NCBI RefSeq assembly: GCF_023283485.1
Contig: NZ_JAKILU010000007.1
Span: forward strand, 62,001 to 126,000
Length of the DNA: 64,000 nt
Source: Shewanella glacialipiscicola
GTDB taxonomy: Bacteria > Pseudomonadota > Gammaproteobacteria > Enterobacterales > Shewanellaceae
Reading direction: 5' to 3'
Translations under genes and position numbers: made by a program
Part shown: in pieces, positions 48,031 through 55,703 of the stretch
Numbering within the stretch: the first letter of the stretch is position 1
Layout: every line of letters begins with the position of its first letter
Notes under the pieces: generated by a model
The model's database searches: none
The model's input: only the letters and a program-made list of their open reading frames with translations
Told to the model about the DNA's origin: nothing

Positions 48031-49533
48031 ATGAATGCTGAGATTGAATTAAAACTATTTTTCCTGCCAAAATATCAACAATCCCTGATAAATAAGTTAG
48101 ATAGCCTCGATAATAGCGTGCCTCAAGGTCAGCGTCGTTTAACAAACGGTTACTTTGATACGCCTGATCTGCAATTGCGCCAATGGGATATGGGACTGAG
48201 AGTGCGTGGCGATGATGAACATCGAGAACAAACCATAAAAACTGCGGGACAAGTCATTGGGGGGATTCATTCTCGGCCTGAGTATAATGTGACCATTCAA
48301 TTGGATAGCCCAAATTTAAGCCTGTTCCCCAGCAGTATCTGGCCGAGTAATGCCGATTTAGCTTCTACTCAAGTCCAATTGGGCTGTATTTTCCATACTG
48401 ATTTTTATCGCCGCGCTTGGCATATTCATATAGATGATAGTTTGGTTGAAGTCGCCTTAGACATAGGTGAAATCACTGCCAATGGTCAGCAAGAAGCTTT
48501 ATGCGAACTGGAATTCGAGCTGCTCAGTGGCGATACCGAAGCCTTACTTAAGCTTGCCATTCAAGTGGCGAGTATTGTGCCTGTTCGTTTAGGTAAAGCC
48601 AGTAAAGCGCAGCGAGGATATCGGTTAGCCGGTAAAGCTCCGCCGCTTCACTTAACCGCGTTAGAATTTTTACCGCTTGCCGAACACAACGAGACTCTCT
48701 CACCCGATTTAACCGCAAGCTGTCAAACATTACTCGAAATCGCCCTTGAGCGCTGGCAATTATTAGAAAGTATGATTGCAGATGAGCATGAGCATGAGCC
48801 AGAGGCCTGTATTGCACTCTGGTGGCGTATGCGCGCCTGTATCCGTTTACTGCGCATTACCCTAAGTCAGTTTGCTTTATTGGATGCAAGGCTTTTGAGT
48901 CAATTCATGTTGATTGAAAAGCAACTCGATTTTATTGAACCAGCGCAGGCGTTAACAGCGTTACTGGGTAGTCAGTACCTTCTGTTTCATCGACAGTCGC
49001 AGAGCCGTCAATTAAAACAACAGCTACGGTTTGACTTAGACAATATTAAGCTCGATGAACAATTAAGCTCACTTTGGCAGCAGCCTGAATACGGTCAGTT
49101 ACAGTTAGCGGCAGTGGAACAGTTGCTTAAGGTGAGTGCGGGTGAGCTTGGCAGTATTAAGCCGCCAAGTTTGCGCCAGCATGCTGATAGTGCTCTACAA
49201 GCTTCTTGGCAGGCAATATTTGAGGTGATGTCATGTAACACTGCCATGACGAGCACACATTACTTACAAGCGTCTACAGTGCTTGATGAGAGCATTCTCG
49301 TCGGTCAGGCTTATGGTAGTCTGTACGATGTTAAATCGCGGGATATGTTTCGCGCCCCTTGGCTTGATTTAACCCTAGGGATTAAAACCTTAGCGTGTTA
49401 CAGCGCCTTAGAACATGCGAGCTGCAAGTTGGGTATTGATTTACATGAGTGGCTTGATGATAAACAGCAGAGCCTGCTGTTTGCGATGGAGTCAACACGC
49501 CACAACGCGTTACAACAACTTGTTTATTGGTAG
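48031..49533 (+). CDS. CYTH-CHAD inorganic triphosphatase (YgiF-like)
   Basis: The N-terminal CYTH domain (1-200) starts with the ExExK motif in AEIELKLFF and hydrolyses triphosphate in known relatives. The C-terminal CHAD domain (about 225-500) is helical and His-rich, with the RMRACIRLLRI segment expected to bind polyphosphate. The start at 48031 is preferred over one five codons earlier because YgiF-like proteins begin right at the CYTH motif and GAGCGG lies upstream. Length is 500 residues. It is divergent from the pit operon, a neighbourhood consistent with phosphate or polyphosphate metabolism. Confidence 0.9.
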   Translation: MNAEIELKLFFLPKYQQSLINKLDSLDNSVPQGQRRLTNGYFDTPDLQLRQWDMGLRVRGDDEHREQTIKTAGQVIGGIHSRPEYNVTIQLDSPNLSLFPSSIWPSNADLASTQVQLGCIFHTDFYRRAWHIHIDDSLVEVALDIGEITANGQQEALCELEFELLSGDTEALLKLAIQVASIVPVRLGKASKAQRGYRLAGKAPPLHLTALEFLPLAEHNETLSPDLTASCQTLLEIALERWQLLESMIADEHEHEPEACIALWWRMRACIRLLRITLSQFALLDARLLSQFMLIEKQLDFIEPAQALTALLGSQYLLFHRQSQSRQLKQQLRFDLDNIKLDEQLSSLWQQPEYGQLQLAAVEQLLKVSAGELGSIKPPSLRQHADSALQASWQAIFEVMSCNTAMTSTHYLQASTVLDESILVGQAYGSLYDVKSRDMFRAPWLDLTLGIKTLACYSALEHASCKLGIDLHEWLDDKQQSLLFAMESTRHNALQQLVYW

Positions 49534-49577
49534 TCTTTAGCGGTTAATGTTGTTTGAATGTAATAGCTTGATATACA

Positions 49578-49610
49578 GGCCTAATCCAATAACGGGTTGG
49601 CCTTTTTTTA
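49578..49610 (+). terminator. Terminator after the CYTH-CHAD gene
   Basis: Imperfect GGCC-based arms around AATAAC are followed by seven Ts. Confidence 0.7.
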
Positions 49611-49616
49611 TCGGCA

Positions 49617-50453
49617 TTAATGGTTAGATTTTTTATCAAGACTCAGCTGCAACTCCGTTATTTTGGCGAGCATTTGCGTTTGGTTTTGCTCCATCTTCAG
49701 TTGGTTTTCTTCCATTCTTGCTAACGCTAATTCAAGCTCAGATTTGAGTTCAGCTTTACTTGCATCGTGGCGCTCCTGACGTTCGGCTTCATCGGGTGCA
49801 ACAAATACTGAGGCCATATAGCCTGAAATAACCCCGAAAAAACTCACGCCACTGACAATGACTACACCGCCTATGATGTGGCCAGCCGTGCTCACCGGAT
49901 AATGGTCGCCATAACCGACCGTAGAGATGGTGACCAATGCCCACCAAATCGCTTGCTCGGCGGTTTGAATATTAGCCCCTTCAGTGCCGCTTTCGACGAT
50001 GAGTATAATGACAGAGGCCAAGGTTAAAATTGTCACCATAGCGACCAATAAACTGGCTAAGGTGGCTTGTTTGCGTTGTTTTATCAGCGGTAAGAGTAGT
50101 GAGCGACTCATGCGGATCAGGCGGATTACCCGCAAAATTTGGAACAAACGCGCCATTCGCAGTGCTTCTATTGCTGGGATGCTGGCAATAAAATCGACCC
50201 AGTGATGCTTAATAAAAAATAATTTATCACGAGCGCGGAATAATCCGATAAAGAAGTTAAGCATGAAAATCATGCAAATACTGGTGTCAATAAAGAAGAG
50301 TAAGCGGTAGGTTTCGCTATCCAGACGGCCAAATGTCATGACGAGCACAATAATCACTGACAGCAAAGATAAAATCATCATTGCCATTTCGAATGGGGAA
50401 GGCGTGCCAAGGGTGCGAAGTGACCATGGGGTTTTATCTGTCATGCCAAACAT
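49617..50453 (-). CDS. Voltage-gated K+ channel-like protein
   Basis: A 278-residue membrane protein with a K+ selectivity filter TVGYGDHYP near 185-193, preceded by the pore helix AIWWALVTIS. A preceding positively charged helix, LRVIRLIRMSR, resembles the S4 voltage sensor. The cytosolic tail (about 230-278) is a coiled coil. This is the KvAP/ion-transport family. It ends the minus-strand PspA module, separated by 154 bases from a small unknown gene. It could move K+ in response to membrane depolarisation, which matches the role of PspA. Confidence 0.9.
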   Translation of the reverse strand: MFGMTDKTPWSLRTLGTPSPFEMAMMILSLLSVIIVLVMTFGRLDSETYRLLFFIDTSICMIFMLNFFIGLFRARDKLFFIKHHWVDFIASIPAIEALRMARLFQILRVIRLIRMSRSLLLPLIKQRKQATLASLLVAMVTILTLASVIILIVESGTEGANIQTAEQAIWWALVTISTVGYGDHYPVSTAGHIIGGVVIVSGVSFFGVISGYMASVFVAPDEAERQERHDASKAELKSELELALARMEENQLKMEQNQTQMLAKITELQLSLDKKSNH

Positions 50454-50607
50454 GATTCCTGTTTAAGTGCGGTGAATCACTAAAGTAAAAGACTTTCGAC
50501 TGTGAGTAAATTGACTTAGTAAATTAAAGGGCACTTTTATGGATGAGAATACCTATTATCACAGCGCGTTTAACTTAAGACCCGCATACAGGTTCAGAAT
50601 ATGAGTA

Positions 50608-50937
50608 TTAGGCTTTATCAACAAAATGGACGAGGTCATCAAGTACACGACGTTTAATTTCGAGTTGTGAATCGGCACTTAAACCATACTTTTCTGCTAG
50701 CTGAACGTAATCATCGGCGTTGAGTGATACGGTTAGGCGTGGGCGAGAAGGGCGTTTTGAGACCGTTAAGCCCAAAATAGTGCGAATTTGATCGGAGGGG
50801 CTAACGCCAGCATCTAATGCGGCTTTACGAATCGAATATTGAAATTTTTCATCGAGATCGAAAGCCACTTGTGTTGCTTTCGCGGCCTGTTGGTTTTTCA
50901 ACCATTGCTCAGGGAGAGCGTGCTTGGTTTTACTCAT
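50608..50937 (-). CDS. Small protein with two ribbon-helix-helix-like halves, unknown
   Basis: I do not recognise the family. The 109 residues hold two similar stretches of about 35: residues 22-58 (QVAFDLDEKFQYSIRKAAL, then DAGVSPSDQIRTILGL) and 67-104 (RLTVSLNADDYVQLAEKYGL, then SADSQLEIKRRVLDDL). Each starts with a strand and follows with two helices, as in ribbon-helix-helix DNA-binding domains. The first has the GVSPSDQIRTIL pattern. The similarity is by eye. It lies between the DUF2491 gene and the K+ channel gene and could be the regulator of the module, but no evidence shows binding. Confidence 0.6.
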   Translation of the reverse strand: MSKTKHALPEQWLKNQQAAKATQVAFDLDEKFQYSIRKAALDAGVSPSDQIRTILGLTVSKRPSRPRLTVSLNADDYVQLAEKYGLSADSQLEIKRRVLDDLVHFVDKA

Positions 50938-51004
50938 AACGTATTACCTATTGCTATCAATCGTTTCTATCGCGCTTATCTGTGAGATTGTATTGGGATT
51001 ATTG

Positions 51005-51028
51005 ATAAAGTGCGAGCCCGCACTTTAT
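51005..51028 (-). terminator. Hairpin between the DUF2491 gene and the RHH-like gene
   Basis: Perfect 10-bp arms ATAAAGTGCG and CGCACTTTAT enclose AGCC. No T-run follows on the minus strand, so it may be an attenuator, a processing site or a weak terminator. Confidence 0.45.
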
Positions 51029-51040
51029 CTTATTCTGAGA

Positions 51041-51694
51041 TCATTTAGCAGGCCAGTAATCGCGAATATCCGTCAGTGGGCGATATAAGGTCAATACGAC
51101 ATCGGTATCGCCACCTTCATAAACTTCAACTTCGACGGCTCGGTTCTCATCGTCATCGAGGAGTAAATAATACTCGAAGGGTTCACCCGTGGCGCCATTA
51201 GCATCTTGTGGTGGCTTTTGGCCGCGATAATCCTGACGATGGAAATAGCCAAAACCGGCAAAAGTGACTTGATGGTACTGTTTACCAAGCCACTGTTCAA
51301 ATTGCGTTGCTAACTCTGAAGGCAGTGCTTGGGTCGTGAGTTCGGCGTGGCCGGGTTCATCGAATATGGCACTGAACTGCTCGAGAGCGAACAATTGCTC
51401 CACTTGAGCGCGAGAAATCTTAATAGAAAAAGCAAGATAGCTTTCATCGTCCTCTTCAATACTTAAAAACAGCGTGTCGTGACCATGACCTTTAAGTAAC
51501 CACTCTGGCTGTTGATTACGCTCTGATTCATAGGTATTGACGGCTTCAACCCGTAATTGCTGGCCACGTAGTTGTGGCGGCAGTGCAAAGCTATCATCGA
51601 GGGTAATCATATCGCCCACATTAAGTTGTGATGGGTGATTGAGCTCGCGTGGTGGCGGCGCTTTTTTACCAAACATACTATTGAAAAATCCCAT
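51041..51694 (-). CDS. DUF2491-family protein (YjfK-like)
   Basis: Soluble 217-residue protein; ATG at 51694 has AGGAG six bases upstream, so the frame's earlier start is rejected. It opens MGFFNSMFGKK, as in YjfK-like proteins, which are encoded beside PspA/IM30 (YjfJ) in E. coli. The body is beta-rich and acidic, with SIEEDDESYLAFSI near residue 80 and YYLLLDDDENRAVEVEVYEGG near 175. Function is unknown. A terminator separates it from pspA, so it may have its own promoter. Confidence 0.78.
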   Translation of the reverse strand: MGFFNSMFGKKAPPPRELNHPSQLNVGDMITLDDSFALPPQLRGQQLRVEAVNTYESERNQQPEWLLKGHGHDTLFLSIEEDDESYLAFSIKISRAQVEQLFALEQFSAIFDEPGHAELTTQALPSELATQFEQWLGKQYHQVTFAGFGYFHRQDYRGQKPPQDANGATGEPFEYYLLLDDDENRAVEVEVYEGGDTDVVLTLYRPLTDIRDYWPAK

Positions 51695-51811
51695 CGTGAC
51701 TCCTGCTGCGATTTGCATGCGATAGTGATGCTTGCTCGGGTGCGGCTTTAAATCGATTCGCTGCGAATACTTACGGGCAAGATAATCATTATTTTATAGA
51801 TAAAACAAAAA

Positions 51812-51853
51812 ATGCCGAGTTCAGTAGGGGATTATCCCTCTAGAACTCGGCAT
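51812..51853 (-). terminator. Rho-independent terminator after the pspA-like gene
   Basis: Perfect 11-bp arms ATGCCGAGTTC and GAACTCGGCAT enclose a 20-base loop that itself pairs (GGGGAT/ATCCC). On the minus strand six Ts follow. It reduces read-through from pspA into the DUF2491 gene. Confidence 0.8.
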
Positions 51854-51868
51854 TCGGTCAATCATAAC

Positions 51869-52558
51869 TTAGCTTTTACGTGCTTTAATTCGGTCTAGCA
51901 CGGCATTTGCATTGGATTTCTGTTCACCAATGCCAGCTTCAGCTAGCTTAGATTGCAGCGATTTGTCACTATTTTCATCGGCTAAGGTTTCTGCGGCTTT
52001 CAAGCGGTCGTCAAACTGTTGCTGACGAGCCTTGATGCGCTCTAATGAATCCTTGGCGTTCATCAACTTAGAGTTGCTAGACGCGAACGAGTCAGTAATG
52101 GTTGCCGTCGCCTTTTGTACGCTTTCAGTGGTTTTAACCATGCTTAACTGGCGTTGATAATCAGATAGCTGGCGCTCGGTCTTTTTCACTAAATCTTTCA
52201 AGCGTGCTGCATGGGCGCTAAAGCTGTCGTTAGCACTTTGTTGCTCTGCTAACTCTTGATCTAACATAGCAATTTTTTCAGCCACTTCAATCGCTAATGC
52301 TTCATTACCCTTATCGAGCGCCTGCGTCACATAACTTTCGTGTTCGGCAATTGAACGCTTTAGGCGATCAATTTCACGGCTGGCTTGCATTTCTTTCGCC
52401 ATCACATCAGTTAGTTCACGTTTAGCATTGGTTAAATGCTTTTCAGCGTCACGGACTTCCTGTTCAAAAATACGGGTTGAGTTGGCATCAATGATACTTT
52501 GGCCAACTTCGGTGGCACCACCGCGAAACGCTGTTAAAATTTTATTTAAAATGCCCAT
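51869..52558 (-). CDS. PspA/IM30-family membrane-stress protein (YjfJ-like)
   Basis: A 229-residue, almost wholly alpha-helical coiled-coil protein that begins MGILNKILTAFRGGA, an amphipathic helix as in PspA/IM30/Vipp1. These proteins are bacterial ESCRT-III relatives that polymerise on damaged inner membranes. It lacks the usual PspF/PspBC neighbours and sits with DUF2170 and DUF2491, so it belongs to the YjfJ branch rather than to classical PspA. It starts 11 bases after the DUF2170 gene and ends before a terminator. Confidence 0.88.
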   Translation of the reverse strand: MGILNKILTAFRGGATEVGQSIIDANSTRIFEQEVRDAEKHLTNAKRELTDVMAKEMQASREIDRLKRSIAEHESYVTQALDKGNEALAIEVAEKIAMLDQELAEQQSANDSFSAHAARLKDLVKKTERQLSDYQRQLSMVKTTESVQKATATITDSFASSNSKLMNAKDSLERIKARQQQFDDRLKAAETLADENSDKSLQSKLAEAGIGEQKSNANAVLDRIKARKS

Positions 52559-52569
52559 TTTGTGGCTCC

Positions 52570-52983
52570 TTATTTAAGATAGTCGACCATTTCATCAATA
52601 ACTTCTAAACAGTTATCGGATAAAACTGCTAATTCTTGTTCAATTTCAAGCATGCTAGATTGAAGTGATAGCGCACCGTAAACCACGTATTTGTCATCAA
52701 TTTTTGCAAAGGCTGACAAGGGCATTGGAATGTTGAGCTCTAGCATAGTTTCAAACATTTCACTGCGACGCTCTTGGTTTACTTCGTTCTCGCCCCACAA
52801 ATAGCTGATGCACAAAATCTGATTGTCCGTTACCGATACAAATACCGGGATTTCTTCACGGCCAACGACATTCACTTGCAACACTTCGACTTCACCAGTA
52901 ATTGGATAACAATCAAACTGGAAGCCTGTTTGGCTGTTGTTGCCTAGACTGTTGAGGTGGTTGGCAATGGTATGGATATTCAT
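52570..52983 (-). CDS. DUF2170-family protein (YjfI-like)
   Basis: The start at 52983 has AAGGAC six bases upstream. The long frame upstream would run into the operator and is rejected. The 137-residue acidic protein has features shared with YjfI: a KxxDDKYVVYGALS-like segment (AKIDDKYVVYGALS), LELNIPMPLSAF near 88-99, and C-terminal NCLEVIDEMVDYLK. Function is unknown. It is the first gene of the pspA transcript and is preceded by the palindromic promoter region at 52997-53045. Confidence 0.8.
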   Translation of the reverse strand: MNIHTIANHLNSLGNNSQTGFQFDCYPITGEVEVLQVNVVGREEIPVFVSVTDNQILCISYLWGENEVNQERRSEMFETMLELNIPMPLSAFAKIDDKYVVYGALSLQSSMLEIEQELAVLSDNCLEVIDEMVDYLK

Positions 52984-52996
52984 ATTTGTCCTTGTT

Positions 52997-53045
52997 GACA
53001 TATTATGTCTGTGTTCAAAGATAGCACTGAGACATAATATGTCAA
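52997..53045 (-). promoter_or_regulatory. Palindrome-controlled promoter of the DUF2170-pspA operon
   Basis: On the minus strand TTGACA (53045-53040) and TATCTT (53023-53018) are 16 bases apart. A GACATATTATGTC palindrome (as read on the minus strand) at 53031-53043 overlaps the -35 box. The same 13-bp palindrome, in the other central base, lies at 52997-53009, just past the expected start site near 53011. The centres are 34 bases apart. This arrangement fits a repressor bound at two sites. The same element recurs at 56885. Confidence 0.75.
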
Positions 53046-53061
53046 GCACTATCGCATCCTA

Positions 53062-54786
53062 TTAAAAAAGATTCAGTCCTTGATTCTCGGACCAATCTTG
53101 CAAATGGTAGTGATACAGTTGCAACGAACCCAATTCATTTGGCTTAATCTTAGCGGCATCTTGGTAAAAGTTTGCAGGAAATTCAAAAGCACCATCCACT
53201 AAGCCTAAGGTGAGCCAGTCATCTTTGATGGGCAGCTCAGTCAGCTTGGCCAACCTGTGCTGTGCATCAAGGCCGTCTGTGGTGGCAATGCTCCAGCCCC
53301 ATTCGCCAAAACTGGGTACATTATGATGATACTGTTTTACGTTAAATCCCGCTAAGGCCAAGGTTTTTGCAATCGAAATAAATGCCTTCGGAGCGTGGTA
53401 CGGCGACGTTGACTGTACAGTCAGAGCACCATCACTACTGATAAGTTCCTTTAATTTACGGTAGAAATAATCTGAATACAGCTTGTTAAGATCAGGATGG
53501 CTCGGATCCGGTAAGTCCACAATAATGGCGTCATATTTCACGCCTGTGGCAATCAGCTTGTCGACTCCATTAAAGGCGTCATCGTTGATCACTGTGACGC
53601 GGGGATCGTTGAGTGCATTACCGTTGAGCGCGAGCATAGCGCGGCTGAGATTTTCAGGCATATCGGTATCAGGCGATTTAAATAATTGCACTAGACCCAC
53701 ATCAAGATCGAGAAGTGTAACTTGCTCAGGCTGCCAACGGAGCACTTGTTTGAGACCGAGCCCGTCACCGCCGCCAATGATTAATACCTTATTGTGACGC
53801 GCACTGGCGGCAAGGGTGGGATGTACGAGAAACGCATGGTAGATGTGCTCGTCTATGCTAGAAAACTGCAAGCGACCATTGATATATAAGTTATAAACGG
53901 GGGCGAGACCATTGCCGCGTAGCCGCTCGGTAAAGGTCAGTTGCTGGAAGCGTGTAGCCTTTGAGTATACCACTTTATCTTTATAGATCAGATTATTGAA
54001 GTGCTGTTCCCAGTGCGGGCCTTGAAGTGCTAGAACTAACAAGACACCCGTGACGATAACATGTCCAGTCAACAGTAGTTTTGCACGATGGATTTTAGAC
54101 CAGAAACGCCAGATAAATACAAAACCCGCCAGCAGGTTAAAACTAGCGGTTAAGGCGGCAGCGAGTTGGATATCAATGGCGAGCATAAAACCAACCCAAA
54201 TGGCGGCACCTATGCCAGCACCAATATAATCGGCGCCATAAATCGTCCCCGCATTATGCAGTAAATGTTCATCTGAAAGCGATTGACGCACCCGTGCAAT
54301 TAATGGGATTTCCATGCCGATCATCAAACCCAGTAACACGCCCCACACATAGGGCAAGTATTCGCTGAGTTTTTGCAGCGTGCCTATCATGCCGCCTTCA
54401 GGCAAGTGATCTGGCGGCAAGCCTAAGGTGTTAGCAATCATCAACGGTAGTTGTTGGCCAAAACCAATGACCGCCGCAGTGATTAAAATAGCGAGCGAGC
54501 CACACAGTGCAACCGTGAGTTCTAAGATCACAAAACCAGTAAAGGCATCACGGATCTTGCGGGCGGCGAAAGCACCTAAGCCCATGGAGACGATCATTAA
54601 GCCAATCATGGTATAGATGGCGGCTTCTAATGCGCCTAAAATGCGTCCCGCATAGTGTGATAAAAGATATTCGTAAATCAGGCCGCAGCCTGCTAATACG
54701 GCCATAATGCCCAACAATAGGACATCGTCGAACCAACCTAGACGGCTAGGTTTGGCCGTCGAGGGAGTTAAGTTACTTTGTTGCAT
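53062..54786 (-). CDS. Membrane-anchored spermidine-synthase-like protein
   Basis: A 574-residue fusion. Residues 1-240 carry about seven hydrophobic segments, beginning LLGIMAVLAGCGLIYEYLLS, and residues 250-520 a spermidine-synthase-like Rossmann domain. The AdoMet-type loop is KVLIIGGGDGLGLKQVLRW; then come LLDLDVGLVQLF, INDDAFNG and AIIVDLPDPSHP. These fit an aminopropyltransferase or related methyltransferase fold with DLPDP instead of the DSTDP of soluble SpeE. The polyamine substrate is inferred. It overlaps or abuts the DUF350 gene (four-base gap), so both are cotranscribed. PspA modules with spermidine-synthase-like genes are known from comparative genomics. Confidence 0.82.
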   Translation of the reverse strand: MQQSNLTPSTAKPSRLGWFDDVLLLGIMAVLAGCGLIYEYLLSHYAGRILGALEAAIYTMIGLMIVSMGLGAFAARKIRDAFTGFVILELTVALCGSLAILITAAVIGFGQQLPLMIANTLGLPPDHLPEGGMIGTLQKLSEYLPYVWGVLLGLMIGMEIPLIARVRQSLSDEHLLHNAGTIYGADYIGAGIGAAIWVGFMLAIDIQLAAALTASFNLLAGFVFIWRFWSKIHRAKLLLTGHVIVTGVLLVLALQGPHWEQHFNNLIYKDKVVYSKATRFQQLTFTERLRGNGLAPVYNLYINGRLQFSSIDEHIYHAFLVHPTLAASARHNKVLIIGGGDGLGLKQVLRWQPEQVTLLDLDVGLVQLFKSPDTDMPENLSRAMLALNGNALNDPRVTVINDDAFNGVDKLIATGVKYDAIIVDLPDPSHPDLNKLYSDYFYRKLKELISSDGALTVQSTSPYHAPKAFISIAKTLALAGFNVKQYHHNVPSFGEWGWSIATTDGLDAQHRLAKLTELPIKDDWLTLGLVDGAFEFPANFYQDAAKIKPNELGSLQLYHYHLQDWSENQGLNLF

Positions 54787-54790
54787 TTAA

Positions 54791-55690
54791 TTAGGCCATC
54801 AGTGCCGTGAGGATAAGTGCGATAGCGATACAGATCGCCATTTCTACGGCGGCAATGCCGATATTGTGTTGTTTTTCCACTTCATCAGCTAAATCAATAC
54901 GGGCTAATACGAGTTTCTTCACCACAAATAGCAGTAAGGACAGTGCGAGCAGCATAATGATAGAAAATACTAACCAGCCGATCACGTTGGCGATATAAGC
55001 TGTCGGGTTAAAAATAATAAAGTGACTGGCAGCATTAAAACTCAGTGCCATGGCAATCATATAACCCGCATGGCGTAGCGCTAATGCGGTATGACCTTGC
55101 ACTAAGGCTTGCTGCATCGACGAGTCTTGATTGCGGCTCGCAAAACGGTTTTCGCGCCAGCGCGTCAGCAGCACTAGCATTAACTGCGAAATTGCAAAGG
55201 CACTGAAAATAGCAATAAAGGTATCTAAGGTTAAGTCTTCAGCCCATAACAACACTGAGCGGATGATAATCGCAGTGGCGATGGCGACACTGGCATCAAC
55301 GATAGCGACAGACACATTACCTTTGATGATTTGCTCGTTTTTATCGAACTCATTTAGTGCTAATTTATCGTGCAGAAAACGGCCGAATTTAATCAGTACT
55401 AAACCGAATAAACCATAAGCGCTCATGCCAATGGCTTCAGTAAGATAAGAGTGTGCAGCAGCCCCTGTGATGGCACCCGTTAGTACAATCCCAAGCGCTG
55501 CAACCGCGCCAGCGGTACTGATACCAAAGGCAAAATTGTCTCGTTCTGCCAGTTCTTTGCTGCTGTTAACCTTGACGCTCCAACCTTGCAAATAACGCAT
55601 TAGCGTGAGCAAAATCACCGCAATGGTGAGATCGATAGCCAGAATGGTGGCTAGCTCTGGCGTGATACCGAAATCTTGAAATAATGTCAT
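54791..55690 (-). CDS. Tandem DUF350 membrane protein (YjfL-like)
   Basis: A 299-residue protein with about eight hydrophobic segments. E. coli YjfL (DUF350) is about half this length. Here two DUF350-like units can be seen. The first (about 45-140) has NFAFGISTAGAVAALGIVL, IKFGRFLHDKLALNEF and KGNVSVAIVDASVAIATAI. The second (about 195-299) has a similar helix order ending with KQHNIGIAAVEMAICIAIAL. So the gene looks duplicated and fused. Function is unknown. It lies between the lipoprotein and the spermidine-synthase-like gene. Confidence 0.82.
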   Translation of the reverse strand: MTLFQDFGITPELATILAIDLTIAVILLTLMRYLQGWSVKVNSSKELAERDNFAFGISTAGAVAALGIVLTGAITGAAAHSYLTEAIGMSAYGLFGLVLIKFGRFLHDKLALNEFDKNEQIIKGNVSVAIVDASVAIATAIIIRSVLLWAEDLTLDTFIAIFSAFAISQLMLVLLTRWRENRFASRNQDSSMQQALVQGHTALALRHAGYMIAMALSFNAASHFIIFNPTAYIANVIGWLVFSIIMLLALSLLLFVVKKLVLARIDLADEVEKQHNIGIAAVEMAICIAIALILTALMA

Positions 55691-55703
55691 TGAGAATCCT
55701 TAG

